Assembly (NCBI GenBank): GCA_021828285.1
Contig: JAKASG010000017.1
Coordinates: 1 to 47,578, forward strand
Reading direction: 5' to 3'
Length of the DNA: 47,578 bases
Origin: Acidobacteriota bacterium
Lineage (GTDB): Bacteria > Acidobacteriota > Terriglobia > UBA7540
Part shown: in pieces, positions 39,620 to 47,578 of the stretch
How the letters are laid out: each line of letters starts with the position of its first letter
Numbering within the stretch: the first letter of the stretch is position 1
Notes under the pieces: model-generated
The model's database searches: none
What the model was told of the DNA's origin: nothing
The model's input: only the letters and a program-made list of their open reading frames with translations
Made by a program: the position numbers and the translations under genes

Positions 39620-39975
39620 AACGACGGGAGCGGCGAAGAAAATTTTCTGGCGAAGGGTCTTAGTCCCGTTCCCCCGTGAAATCTTCTCGAGCTTTCATTC
39701 AATATCCGCCTCAGTCTGCCTCAGCGTCCGCTCCATTCGAAAAAGACCCGGTGGGTGTTGGCAATGAGATTCGGCGAGACGGCACGCGCGCAGCAAGTTG
39801 CATCAAGAGTGGTGCAAAGAGTTCAAACCCGTTCACCTTCGGCAGGTTATAGCCCACTGAACGCCGCTTTTCCACAAACTTTTCAACAGAACTGTTGAAA
39901 ACATTTTTCCCGCAGCTCCCGCCGGGCTTCTGCCGGCGGAAGCGAACGGGTTCCTTCAAACATTTCAATGACCCG
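39620..39975. other. Intergenic region between convergent genes
   Basis: These 356 bases lie between the small exported protein gene and the parvulin gene. They hold a perfect 10-bp inverted repeat at 39880-39901 and an adjacent TTTTCCACA at 39868-39876. I see no convincing gene in the rest: open frames on both strands are shadows that run into neighbouring genes. Confidence 0.5.
39868..39901. repeat. TTTTCAACAG-AA-CTGTTGAAAA palindrome beside a DnaA-box-like site
   Basis: The arms at 39880-39889 and 39892-39901 are a perfect inverted repeat with a two-base centre. TTTTCCACA, one mismatch from the DnaA box TTATCCACA, lies four bases upstream. A T-run (ATTTTT) follows, so a weak terminator for the rightward gene is possible. 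Confidence 0.55.
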
Positions 39976-40950
39976 TCAAGGTTTGGCGGGAGGTTTTGCT
40001 GCGGAAGGCGGAGGTGTCGAGTCAGGAGCGGCCGCGGCAGAGTCGCCTGGCTTGAAGTAGGTCTGATCCATCCAGACGGACGCGTTCTTTTCCAGGCCAT
40101 TGACGGTCGCATCAAGCTTCTTTTGTTGCAGCGTTTTTTCGATGTCCTTGGAGACAGGCTCGAGGTGCTCTTCATGGCCCACGACTTGCAGCAGCACCAG
40201 GGTGTGTGCCGATTGAAAGGGCTTCGTCACTTGACCGTCTTTGACCGAGAAGACGGCCTCATCAACGCCTGGATATTCGCCCTTGACGATAGTCGTCGGC
40301 GTGGTCTCGATGCCAACGGTATTCGGCACGTCGTACTGCTTTGCAATCTTCGAGATGTCTGCGCCCGGCGCAGTCAGCGCCTTGCTGATTTCGTCCGCCC
40401 GCGCTTTGGCGTCAGCCACCGGCAATCCCGGAACGCTCGCTGGATCATCGGGACCTTTGATTCGAATTTGAATTTCCCGGACCTGGGCCTGCTGGAATTG
40501 GTCTTTGTGAGCTTCGTAATATTGCTTGATTTCCGCCGGCGATACCGTCGTTTCGCGGGCCAGCTTTGCGTATTCGGCCTGGGCCAGCGTCTTCAGCCTC
40601 TGCAAATCAAGTTTTCGCTTGATCGCAGGCGCCTGGTCGAGATGCTGCGCAGCCGCACGTTGCGCCAGAACAAGCAGGGTGGCGTATTGCTTTCCAAGAA
40701 TCGCCGGACCCTCCTCAGCGACCGCGCGTTGGGCGCCTGGGCCGAGCAAAGCAACGACCGCCTCAAAGTCCGATTGCGTCACTTGCTTCGACCCGACCTT
40801 CAGGACCACTTTATCTTCCGAAGGGGCCTGCGCGGCGGCACGAGCAGGCGGCGCCGCTTTCTTAGGCGCCTGTTGCGCGCTCGCAAGAATTCCGCAGGTG
40901 AAGGTGATTGCCATCGCGGAAATGGCAACTCCCGTGTGGTGTATTTTCAT
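39976..40950 (-). CDS. Exported parvulin-type peptidyl-prolyl isomerase (SurA/PrsA-like)
   Basis: This 324-residue protein has a signal peptide ([20 protein letters not shown]). An alanine/proline-rich linker, an N-terminal chaperone helix region ([20 protein letters not shown] to [20 protein letters not shown]) and a degenerate parvulin domain follow ([12 protein letters not shown] to [20 protein letters not shown]). The domain order recalls SurA, which escorts outer-membrane proteins through the periplasm. Catalytic residues of the parvulin domain are not obvious, so it may act mainly as a chaperone. AGAGG precedes ATG 40950, preferred over ATG 40974. A proline/alanine-rich tail ends the protein. 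Confidence 0.75.
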   Translation of the reverse strand: MKIHHTGVAISAMAITFTCGILASAQQAPKKAAPPARAAAQAPSEDKVVLKVGSKQVTQSDFEAVVALLGPGAQRAVAEEGPAILGKQYATLLVLAQRAAAQHLDQAPAIKRKLDLQRLKTLAQAEYAKLARETTVSPAEIKQYYEAHKDQFQQAQVREIQIRIKGPDDPASVPGLPVADAKARADEISKALTAPGADISKIAKQYDVPNTVGIETTPTTIVKGEYPGVDEAVFSVKDGQVTKPFQSAHTLVLLQVVGHEEHLEPVSKDIEKTLQQKKLDATVNGLEKNASVWMDQTYFKPGDSAAAAPDSTPPPSAAKPPAKP

Positions 40951-41039
40951 AGAACCTCTTTTTCGTTTTTTCATTCAGAACCGCACTCTGTAATCCTACC
41001 ACAGTTTTACCCTCCGCCACGGCTGCTCCGAATCTGCGA

Positions 41040-41045
41040 TATAAT
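41040..41045 (+). promoter_or_regulatory. Possible -10 (TATAAT) of uvrB
   Basis: A consensus TATAAT lies 38 bases before the uvrB ATG in the 132-base space shared with the divergent parvulin gene. No good -35 and no LexA-like box were recognised. Confidence 0.35.
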
Positions 41046-41082
41046 GGGTCGCGGATTTCAATCCCGCTCGGGCGCTAACCCT

Positions 41083-43122
41083 ATGGATTTCAAGCTGGTT
41101 TCCGACTATCAGCCGCAGGGAGATCAGGCTTCTGCCATCCCCGAGCTGGTTCGAGGCGTCCGAGATGGGCGGCAACATCAGGTATTGCTGGGCGTGACCG
41201 GCTCGGGAAAGACCTTTACGATGGCGATGGTGATGGAAGCCATCAACCGCCCCGCGCTCGTTCTGGCGCACAATAAGACCCTGGCCGCCCAACTTTATCA
41301 CGAGTTTCGTAGATTTTTCCCCGACAATGCCGTCGAGTATTTCGTCAGCTATTACGACTATTACCAGCCCGAAGCTTATCTGCCCGCGAGCGACATTTAC
41401 ATCGAAAAGGAGGCGACGATCAATGACGAGCTTGATAAGCTGCGCATGTCGGCGACTCGCTCGCTTTTCGAGCGGCGGGACTGCCTGATTGTGGCGAGCG
41501 TGAGCTGCATCTACGGGCTGGGTTCTCCTGAAGCCTATTACGGCATGCTGGTGCTGCTCGAAAAGGGGCAGAAAATCTCGCGCCAGGAAATCCTCCGGCG
41601 GCTGGTGGATATTCAGTACGAGCGGCACGATGCTGACTTCAATCGCGGGACATTCCGGGTGCGTGGGGACGTGATCGAGGTTTTCCCCACCTACGAGGAC
41701 AACGCCTATCGAATCGAGATGTGGGGGGATGAAGTGGAGTCGCTCGCGCAAATTGATCCGCTGTTCGGCCAGGTGAAGCAGACTTTGACGCGGCTACCGA
41801 TCTATCCGCGGACGCATTACGTCATGCCCGCCGAGCAGCGCGAACGGGCGGTCGAAGGGATTCAGGCGGAACTTGAATGGTGGCGGGCGGAGCTTGAAAA
41901 GCAGGGCAAACCCATGGAAGCGCAACGCCTTGCGCAGCGGACGCACTTCGACATCGAGATGATGAAGGAAATGGGCTACTGCCACGGCATTGAAAATTAT
42001 TCGCGGCATCTTTCCGGCCGCTTGCCGGGTGAGCCGCCGCCGACGCTGCTCGATTACCTTCCCGCCGACGCCTTGATCTTCATTGACGAAAGCCACCAAA
42101 CGATTCCTCAGCTTCACGGGATGTATCACGGCGACCGCTCCCGCAAACAGACGCTCGTGGATTACGGTTTCCGGCTGCCCTCGGCGCTCGATAACCGGCC
42201 CCTCAAATTCGAAGAATTCGAGCGGCGAGCGGGGCAGATCATCTATGTTTCGGCGACGCCCGGCCCTTACGAGCTGACGAAATCCGGCGGCGAAGTCGTC
42301 GAGCAAATCATTCGGCCGACGGGCCTGGTGGATCCTGAAATCGAGGTGCGCCCGACACGCAATCAGATTGACGATCTCCTCGGAGAAATTCGCCAGCGCG
42401 CCGAAGCCCGCGAACGGATTCTGGTGACGACCCTCACGAAACGGATGGCGGAGGATCTTGCCGAATATTACGGCGAAGTGGGCGTGCGGTGCCGTTACAT
42501 GCACTCCGAGATTGAAACGCTCGAACGAGTGGCCATTCTGCGCGACCTGAGGCGCGGCGAATTTGACGTGCTGATTGGCATCAATCTGCTCCGCGAAGGC
42601 CTGGATTTGCCGGAAGTTTCGCTCGTGGCGATTCTCGACGCGGATAAGGAAGGTTATTTGCGATCGAGCGGAGCGCTCATCCAGACGATTGGGAGAGCCG
42701 CGAGAAATGTGCACGGCAAGGCGATTCTCTACGCCGATCGGATGACCGATTCGATGCGCCAGGCAATGGCGGAGACGGACCGGCGGCGCGCCAAGCAAAT
42801 CCAGTTCAATCGTGAGAACAACATCACGCCCGAAAGCATCGTCAAGCCGGTGGATATGGCGCTTGCCGCTATTGTCGGCGCGGACTACATTAAAGTTCCC
42901 ATGGATACGGACGCTGATGAAGTGCTTTCCCACGAGGCTCTTGAAGGGCTCGTCGAAAAGCTCGAGAAGGAAATGCGGGAAGCTGCACGGGAGTTCGAAT
43001 TCGAGCAGGCGGCCGAACTGCGCGACCGGATCAAAGCGCTGCGTCAGAAGAGCGCCGGCCTTGTTGCGACAACGGCGCCGGAAGCCTCAGCCCGGAAATC
43101 GCAGCATCATTTAGAAAGGTGA
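41083..43122 (+). CDS. uvrB: UvrABC excinuclease subunit B
   Basis: This 679-residue helicase-like subunit verifies DNA damage and positions UvrC in nucleotide excision repair. Motifs are the start [20 protein letters not shown], Walker [11 protein letters not shown], the beta-hairpin region [20 protein letters not shown], Walker [13 protein letters not shown], motif [11 protein letters not shown], and a C-terminal UVR domain ([20 protein letters not shown]). Length is normal. The frame stays open for about 1.2 kb upstream, antisense to the parvulin gene, but homology begins at ATG 41083. Its last 16 bases overlap a small convergent gene. Confidence 0.95.
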   Translation: MDFKLVSDYQPQGDQASAIPELVRGVRDGRQHQVLLGVTGSGKTFTMAMVMEAINRPALVLAHNKTLAAQLYHEFRRFFPDNAVEYFVSYYDYYQPEAYLPASDIYIEKEATINDELDKLRMSATRSLFERRDCLIVASVSCIYGLGSPEAYYGMLVLLEKGQKISRQEILRRLVDIQYERHDADFNRGTFRVRGDVIEVFPTYEDNAYRIEMWGDEVESLAQIDPLFGQVKQTLTRLPIYPRTHYVMPAEQRERAVEGIQAELEWWRAELEKQGKPMEAQRLAQRTHFDIEMMKEMGYCHGIENYSRHLSGRLPGEPPPTLLDYLPADALIFIDESHQTIPQLHGMYHGDRSRKQTLVDYGFRLPSALDNRPLKFEEFERRAGQIIYVSATPGPYELTKSGGEVVEQIIRPTGLVDPEIEVRPTRNQIDDLLGEIRQRAEARERILVTTLTKRMAEDLAEYYGEVGVRCRYMHSEIETLERVAILRDLRRGEFDVLIGINLLREGLDLPEVSLVAILDADKEGYLRSSGALIQTIGRAARNVHGKAILYADRMTDSMRQAMAETDRRRAKQIQFNRENNITPESIVKPVDMALAAIVGADYIKVPMDTDADEVLSHEALEGLVEKLEKEMREAAREFEFEQAAELRDRIKALRQKSAGLVATTAPEASARKSQHHLER

Positions 43123-43301
43123 TGAACAGGATGAGTCTGCGAGGGGCTTCGCAGATTTCTGTGGGGCGTGGATTCTTTCGCCTTCTTTGCAAAGAACCGC
43201 CTGGCGATTGGAACGATCAGGCTGACGATGATGGCCACGAAGACAGCGGAGTACACAAGGGCGAGACATAAGACGAATAACTTTGCTACGGCCTCATCCA
43301 T
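43107..43301 (-). CDS. Small single-span membrane protein
   Basis: This 64-residue protein has one clear membrane helix ([20 protein letters not shown], residues 8-27, continuing LIVPIA), then a basic stretch ([10 protein letters not shown]) and a polar tail. GAGGAG lies five bases before the ATG at 43301, strong support for translation. I do not recognise a family. It overlaps the uvrB end by 16 bases and is divergent from the pyrophosphatase gene. Confidence 0.55.
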   Translation of the reverse strand: MDEAVAKLFVLCLALVYSAVFVAIIVSLIVPIARRFFAKKAKESTPHRNLRSPSQTHPVHHLSK

Positions 43302-43394
43302 ATCGCTCCTCGCTTCCCCAGTTGATTAGATGCCGGTCTGAATATAAGGCTGCATTGGACCTTAAACCCTTTGCGCTGAACGAGGCCTGGTGTA

Positions 43395-43424
43395 TTGACG
43401 GGCTGCGCGCGCATGTGATATAAA
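43395..43424 (+). promoter_or_regulatory. hppA promoter, TTGACG-18-TATAAA with extended -10
   Basis: TTGACG at 43395-43400 and TATAAA at 43419-43424 are 18 bases apart, and TGA precedes the -10. This is the best sigma-70-like promoter in the window. It leaves a leader of about 118 bases that includes an inverted repeat AGTGAC (43434) / GTCACT (43451). Confidence 0.6.
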
Positions 43425-43549
43425 AACGCACTCAGTGACGGTCGATTTGTGTCACTCAAGATAGCCCTCCGCAGAGACTTCCAAACCGGCAACGGCGAAG
43501 TCACTTCCGAATTACGGGCGGAATTGCGGAATCGGGCCGGAGGCGTTTA

Positions 43550-46096
43550 ATGTCTTTCCAAGCTTTGCGGATGAGAGATGTGAATCGGTTACTGAGGTCG
43601 AGCGGCGCCCTGTTTGGCGTGCGGCATTCGAATTTGCGCGGGTTGGTAAGAAGAATGCTCCAACTTGCAGGAGCGCTGGCTGCAGGTTTGGTGGTCATGA
43701 TGACCGGGATACCCTCGGCGCTTGCGCAATCGTCCCCTCCACCCGCAGGCGAAGCCAACCTCAAGATTCCGGATTTGACTCAAGCGCACTTTTTCGGCCG
43801 GCTGGCCATCAACGGCCACGATTTGCTCATGTTCGGGCCGCTTTTCTGCATTTTCGGGATGATTTTCGGTTTCGTCATGTACGTGCGCCTCAAAGGTCTT
43901 CCTGCGCATCAGGCGATGAAGGAGATGTCGCAGTTGATCTGGGAGACTTCCAAAACCTATCTCATCCACCAGGGCAAATTCCTGCTGCTCCTTTGGTCGT
44001 TCATTGCGGTCGTTATTCTCGCCTATTTCGCGGTCCTGCTTCACTTCACCGCGCTGCGAGTTGTCATCATCCTCGCGTTTAGTGTGCTCGGAATGGCCGG
44101 CAGTTATTTCGTCGCGTGGTTCGGCATTCGTGTGAATACATTCGCAAATTCACGCGCTGCCTACGCCTCGCTCGGCGGCAAGCCTTATCCCGCGTTCACG
44201 ATTCCCTTGAAGGCGGGCATGAGCATCGGCATGATGCTCATTTCAATCGAGCTGTTCCTCATGTTTATCATCATCCTCTTCGTCCCGGGCAGCTATGCGG
44301 GCCCCTGTTTTATCGGCTTCGCCATCGGCGAATCGCTCGGCGCAGCCACGCTTCGCCTGGCGGGCGGCATCTTCACGAAAATTGCCGATATCGGGGCCGA
44401 CTTGATGAAAATCGTGTTCAAAGTCAAGGAGGACGACGCGCGCAATCCGGGCGTCATCGCCGATTGCACGGGAGACAATGCCGGGGATTCCGTCGGTCCC
44501 ACGGCCGATGGCTTTGAAACTTACGGCGTGGTTCAGGTCGCCCTGATCGCCTTTATTCTTCTTGGCGCCAAGAGCGCTCTCATCGGCGTAGAGTTGCTGG
44601 TCTGGCTTTTTGCGGTTCGCGTGGCGATGTTGCTGGCCGCAGTGATCGGCTATTACCTCAACGGCGCGTTTGCCTCAAGCCGTTACGGCAAAGCCGCCCA
44701 TATGAACTTCGAGTCGCCGCTCACGTCACTCGTCTGGATCACCTCGGTCGTGACCATCGCGCTCAGCTACTGGATGACGGCCCTCCTGCTCCCCGATTTG
44801 GGCGGGGATCCGACGCTCTGGTGGAAGCTCGCGACGATTACGTCCTGCGGGACGGTGGCGGGTGCGCTGATTCCCGAGCTGGTCAAGGTTTTTACTTCGA
44901 CCAAGTCCCGTCACGTTCAGGAGGTCGTGAGTTCTGCCAAAGAGGGCGGCGCCGCGCTCGACCTTCTTTCCGGTTTTGTCTCCGGGAACTATTCAGCCTA
45001 TTACCTCGGATTGGCCGTCGTGGCTTTGATGGCGATCGGGTATTGGGTGAGCATGCAGGGGCTGCAAAGCGTGATCCTGGCTGCGCCGATGTTCGCCTTT
45101 GGTTTGGTCGCCTTCGGCTTTTTGGGCATGGGCCCGGTGACGATCGCGGTGGATTCTTTCGGGCCGGTCGCAGACAACGCTCAGTCCATTTATGAGCTTT
45201 CGCTCATCGAGAGCCAGCCGGACGTGGCTGAAGCGGTGCAGAGAGATTTCGGAGTCGAAGTCAATTTTGACCACGCGAAGGAGATGCTCGAAGCGAGTGA
45301 CGGCGCGGGCAACACCTTCAAGGCCAGCGCCAAGCCCGTCCTTATCGGCACCGCCGTCGTGGGCGCCACCACCCTGATTTTTGCCACGATTATGGCGCTC
45401 ACCAATTCGCTCACCGAACACCTCTCCAAGCTGTCGCTGCTTCATGCGCCTTTCATGCTCGGCCTGGTGACCGGCGGTGCGGTGATTTATTGGTTCATCG
45501 GCGCTTCGACTCAAGCGGTGACGACCGGAGCCTATCGCGCTGTAGAGTTCATCAAAAGGAACATGCACATCGAGGGCGCCGAGAGAGCTTCCACGGAAGA
45601 CACCAAGAAGGTGGTGGGCATTTGCACGCATTACGCCCAGTCGGGGATGCTGACGATCTTCATCTCGCTGTTTTTTGCGGCCCTGGCGTTTGCCTTCCTT
45701 GATCCCTTCTTTTTCGTCGGCTATCTCATTTCCATTGCCATCTTCGGACTCTACGCGGCCATCTTTCTTGCAGACGCCGGTGGAGCATGGGACAACGCCA
45801 AGAAAATCGTTGAGGTGGAGCTGAAGGAAAAGGGAACCGAACTGCATGATGCGACGGTCGTCGGCGATCTGGTCGGCGATCCGTTCAAGGACACTTCCGC
45901 CGTGGCGCTCAACCCCGTCATCAAATTCACCACTCTTTTCGGTTTGCTCGCGGTTGAGCTGGCCGTCCGGCTGGCCGCGACGAGCGGCGTAATGTGGACG
46001 CATCTGCTGGCGGCGGTTTTCTTTGCCGTTTCATTTTTCTTCGTTTACCGGTCGTTTTACAGCATGCGGATTGGCAAGGCCGAGCGCGGCAGATAA
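43550..46096 (+). CDS. hppA: Membrane-bound ion-translocating pyrophosphatase (divergent type)
   Basis: This 848-residue integral membrane protein has about 16 spans and couples pyrophosphate hydrolysis to ion pumping. The active-site aspartates are kept: DIGADLMKIVFKVKEDDARN, ADCTGDNAGDSVGPTADGFE, DSFGPVADNA and GGAWDNAKKIVEVELKEKG, then VVGDLVGDPFKDTSAVALNP. The second motif departs from the usual [26 protein letters not shown] has Lys where potassium-dependent enzymes have Ala, so it is probably potassium-independent and proton-pumping. A signal-like N-terminus (LVVMMTGIPSALAQ) precedes the first core helix. GGAGG lies seven bases before the ATG. Confidence 0.92.
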   Translation: MSFQALRMRDVNRLLRSSGALFGVRHSNLRGLVRRMLQLAGALAAGLVVMMTGIPSALAQSSPPPAGEANLKIPDLTQAHFFGRLAINGHDLLMFGPLFCIFGMIFGFVMYVRLKGLPAHQAMKEMSQLIWETSKTYLIHQGKFLLLLWSFIAVVILAYFAVLLHFTALRVVIILAFSVLGMAGSYFVAWFGIRVNTFANSRAAYASLGGKPYPAFTIPLKAGMSIGMMLISIELFLMFIIILFVPGSYAGPCFIGFAIGESLGAATLRLAGGIFTKIADIGADLMKIVFKVKEDDARNPGVIADCTGDNAGDSVGPTADGFETYGVVQVALIAFILLGAKSALIGVELLVWLFAVRVAMLLAAVIGYYLNGAFASSRYGKAAHMNFESPLTSLVWITSVVTIALSYWMTALLLPDLGGDPTLWWKLATITSCGTVAGALIPELVKVFTSTKSRHVQEVVSSAKEGGAALDLLSGFVSGNYSAYYLGLAVVALMAIGYWVSMQGLQSVILAAPMFAFGLVAFGFLGMGPVTIAVDSFGPVADNAQSIYELSLIESQPDVAEAVQRDFGVEVNFDHAKEMLEASDGAGNTFKASAKPVLIGTAVVGATTLIFATIMALTNSLTEHLSKLSLLHAPFMLGLVTGGAVIYWFIGASTQAVTTGAYRAVEFIKRNMHIEGAERASTEDTKKVVGICTHYAQSGMLTIFISLFFAALAFAFLDPFFFVGYLISIAIFGLYAAIFLADAGGAWDNAKKIVEVELKEKGTELHDATVVGDLVGDPFKDTSAVALNPVIKFTTLFGLLAVELAVRLAATSGVMWTHLLAAVFFAVSFFFVYRSFYSMRIGKAERGR

Positions 46097-46221
46097 GATA
46101 ACTCGCGTCTTCAGATGCGGCTGATCTAACCGGGGATTGTTCCTGCTGCGGGCAGCGTGGATGGCCGGATTCGCGGGGCTCGCCTCGGACGGATTATAGA
46201 TGTCCCGCCCTTTGAACCCGC

Positions 46222-46590
46222 TCAATATCCTCGCGCTGTAACCTGGATTTTTTTGGCGAGCTTCTGAATCTTTTTTGCCTTCCGAATGACGTTCACCGAA
46301 AGTTCATCCGGATTCGATTTTTGAATCTCAGCCTGCAAGGATTTGGCAAGCGCGACGAGCTGCTGTACGTTTCGCTGCATCTGCTTGAAGTTGTATTTCA
46401 GCAGGTCACGGCGTTGCTTGCGGGTGAGCGTCGGGCCGGTCGGAATGTGAGGCCCCTGCCCCTGCGGCGAAGTCGGCGGGAAACCGCCGTTATTCTGCGC
46501 TCGAACGGCGCGCGGCATTCCTCCGGCGGCTGTAAAGAGCCCGACGGCCATTACGGCGGGGATCAAAATTTTCTCGCGAATCGGCGGCAT
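46222..46590 (-). CDS. Small exported helical protein
   Basis: This 122-residue protein has a signal peptide (ILIPAVMAVGLFTAAGGMPR, then AVRAQ). A proline/glycine-rich linker follows (GGFPPTSPQGQGPHIPTGPT), then a long basic helix (LTRKQRRDLLKYNFKQMQRN to KAKKIQKLAKKIQV) likely to form a coiled coil. The family is not recognised. ATG 46590 is preceded by AAGGGTG; a GTG nine bases upstream lies inside that site. It may share a transcript with the PilZ gene 14 bases upstream, as both run leftward. Confidence 0.6.
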   Translation of the reverse strand: MPPIREKILIPAVMAVGLFTAAGGMPRAVRAQNNGGFPPTSPQGQGPHIPTGPTLTRKQRRDLLKYNFKQMQRNVQQLVALAKSLQAEIQKSNPDELSVNVIRKAKKIQKLAKKIQVTARGY

Positions 46591-46604
46591 AAAGTTCACC
46601 CTTA

Positions 46605-47447
46605 TTACCGTTGAGATTCATATCGGATGCCATAAACCCAGCGCTTCGAGCCGTTAAGCGGGTGCACGCGGACGACCCGTGCTGCAACTTCAATGTTTTG
46701 GGCGCGCTCATCGTAGGGGCAGACCATCATCAACCCCTCGCCGACTTGGTAGGAGACTTCGCTTGTGAAACAGAATCCGCCTTTCGAGACGTTTTCCGTC
46801 TTGCAAATCTCGACGCCTCCGTAATAGTTCCGGACCCGCACCGGAAGCTGCAGCGAGACGCGAGTGTGGCGGCGGCGATTGGCGCCTTTCGCCACGGCAT
46901 CGGTCTCCGCCTGAATTTTTCGCGTCAGTGTTCCTTCGGCGGAAGAGCCCGTCCCTAAATAGTTCTCTGCATATCCCCATGAAGTCTGCATGCCGCACTT
47001 CTCGCATGTCTTGGTGAGAATGCCGGATGTTTCGAGCACTTCGACTTCGACGAGCGAAAGCAGCTGAAGGGCTACCGTCTGGCAGCGACGGCATTCGAGG
47101 ATGGCTTTCGAGTCCTGCGAATCGGGTCCGGATGCCGGCGGAAACTGAATGCCCCAGATATTGTCGTCACGATTCAGATATTCGACGCCGAACTCTCCGC
47201 CTTTATCGGTGAAGGGAGCCACTGGGCCTACAACGCGGAAATTAGCTTCGCGCCGCGTGAGATGGCTCCCAAGCCGGACCTTATCTCCGCTTCGGAGCAG
47301 TCGCCGGGTGTGGATGCGGGCTCCGTGCCGGTTCAGAACCAGCGTGCGAGCTTCATCCTGATAGGGCGCGCCTTTCTCATCTGTTCCATGCAAACGGAGT
47401 GGCACCGTGAGCATTACGCGGTCTGAACGGCGTTTATCAGCACTCAT
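46605..47447 (-). CDS. Protein with two PilZ-like domains and a cysteine-ribbon linker
   Basis: This 280-residue protein starts with a PilZ-like domain (KRRSDRVMLTVPLRLHG, residues 5-21, with a later GVEYL). A zinc-ribbon-like segment follows with two cysteine pairs (CRRC near 118 and CEKCG near 148). A second PilZ domain ends it: RRRHTRVSLQLPVRVRN near 192, then ENVSKGGFCFTSE, the D/N-x-S-x-x-G motif. PilZ domains bind cyclic di-GMP through the RxxxR and D/NxSxxG motifs; the second has both, the first only the arginines. It probably links cyclic di-GMP to surface behaviour. An IS630-type element lies just upstream. Confidence 0.75.
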   Translation of the reverse strand: MSADKRRSDRVMLTVPLRLHGTDEKGAPYQDEARTLVLNRHGARIHTRRLLRSGDKVRLGSHLTRREANFRVVGPVAPFTDKGGEFGVEYLNRDDNIWGIQFPPASGPDSQDSKAILECRRCQTVALQLLSLVEVEVLETSGILTKTCEKCGMQTSWGYAENYLGTGSSAEGTLTRKIQAETDAVAKGANRRRHTRVSLQLPVRVRNYYGGVEICKTENVSKGGFCFTSEVSYQVGEGLMMVCPYDERAQNIEVAARVVRVHPLNGSKRWVYGIRYESQR

Positions 47448-47499
47448 GGGAACCTAGTGTTTAGTTGCATTAGTAAGCGTTATATGTCAGACTGCCGGC

Positions 47500-47578
47500 A
47501 TGAGCAAACAAGCGGCAGTCATTTCCCTTGATGCGGAGGAAGCGAAAATTCTCCGGCAGTGGATGCGGGCCGGAACCA
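47500..47578 (+). mobile_element. Start of an IS630-type transposase, cut by window edge
   Basis: The last 79 bases encode 26 residues (MSKQAAVISLDAEEAKILRQ, then WMRAGT) that match the usual N-terminus of IS630-family transposases, the start of the helix-turn-helix DNA-binding domain. The element's left end should lie between 47448 and 47499, within about 50 bases of the PilZ gene start. The rest is outside the window. Confidence 0.6.

Noticed and set aside
39895-41082. Nearly 400 open codons upstream of and in frame with uvrB
   Set aside because: They are antisense to the parvulin gene, which has a signal peptide and ribosome site. UvrB homology begins at 41083.
44993-46003. 336-codon leftward ORF opposite hppA
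   Set aside because: Histidine/arginine-rich antisense of conserved pyrophosphatase sequence.

Overview
The window reads as bacterial chromosome from a Gram-negative organism, most likely a soil or sediment Acidobacteriota relative. This is inferred from the mix of gene families, a Thermus-like asparaginyl-tRNA synthetase, exported VOC and cyclophilin proteins, a single pilT, BrnT/BrnA, and four-helix-bundle S23 genes set in short degenerate repeats. No 16S or other marker is present, so the phylum is a guess. G+C is clearly above 50%. Coding density is high and TTG/GTG starts are common. I saw no tRNA, rRNA or CRISPR array.

Layout. 1-7.1 kb is a polysaccharide locus: a glycosyltransferase cut by the left edge, a methyltransferase, a Wzx-like flippase, a second glycosyltransferase, and rmlD-rmlB preceded by an rmlC-like gene that lacks about 50 central residues. 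7.3-12.4 kb holds an exported gamma-glutamyltransferase translationally coupled to a TIM-barrel sugar isomerase, asnS, and an exported double-VOC protein. 12.5-14.7 kb is the segment I find most interesting. An MGDG-synthase-type glycosyltransferase overlaps a PlcP-like metallophosphoesterase, downstream of three hexamers spaced exactly 11 bp apart like a Pho box. This looks like a phosphate-starvation lipid-remodelling cassette. 14.9-19.1 kb has a DUF481-like outer-membrane protein and a two-gene unit: a zinc-ribbon membrane protein plus a fused flavin reductase/polyferredoxin membrane protein whose flavin domain looks circularly permuted.

19.3-26.2 kb carries an ErpA-type Fe-S carrier facing a leftward run: a 31-codon ORF, nitrilase, pilT, recX, alaS, dinB-like. 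alaS contains an in-frame insert of about 85 residues, and short repeats supply the 3' ends of both recX and alaS. 26.2-31.6 kb is a TCA-cycle block, acnA-icd-mdh. 31.6-32.6 kb is a possible small mobile cassette: a hypothetical gene and an S23/Avd-like four-helix-bundle gene between inverted arrays of a 7-bp repeat. 32.6-36.7 kb has two cyclophilins (cytosolic and exported), an orphan thiG, and pgm-ftsB overlapping by ATGA. 36.8-43.1 kb has cutA, a brnT/brnA toxin-antitoxin pair with a perfect palindromic operator, a PLP-dependent sulfur amino-acid enzyme, a small exported protein, a parvulin and uvrB. 43.1-47.6 kb has a 64-residue membrane protein, a divergent membrane pyrophosphatase behind a strong promoter, an exported helical protein, a two-PilZ protein, and the first 26 codons of an IS630-type transposase at the right edge.

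Functional themes are envelope building (polysaccharide, rhamnose, possible glycolipid, FtsB, phosphohexomutase), central carbon and energy metabolism (TCA enzymes, proton pyrophosphatase, Fe-S redox protein), translation and DNA repair (asnS, alaS, uvrB, recX), and protein folding outside the cytoplasm. Start sites were chosen by Shine-Dalgarno context and family alignment from memory. No database search was possible.
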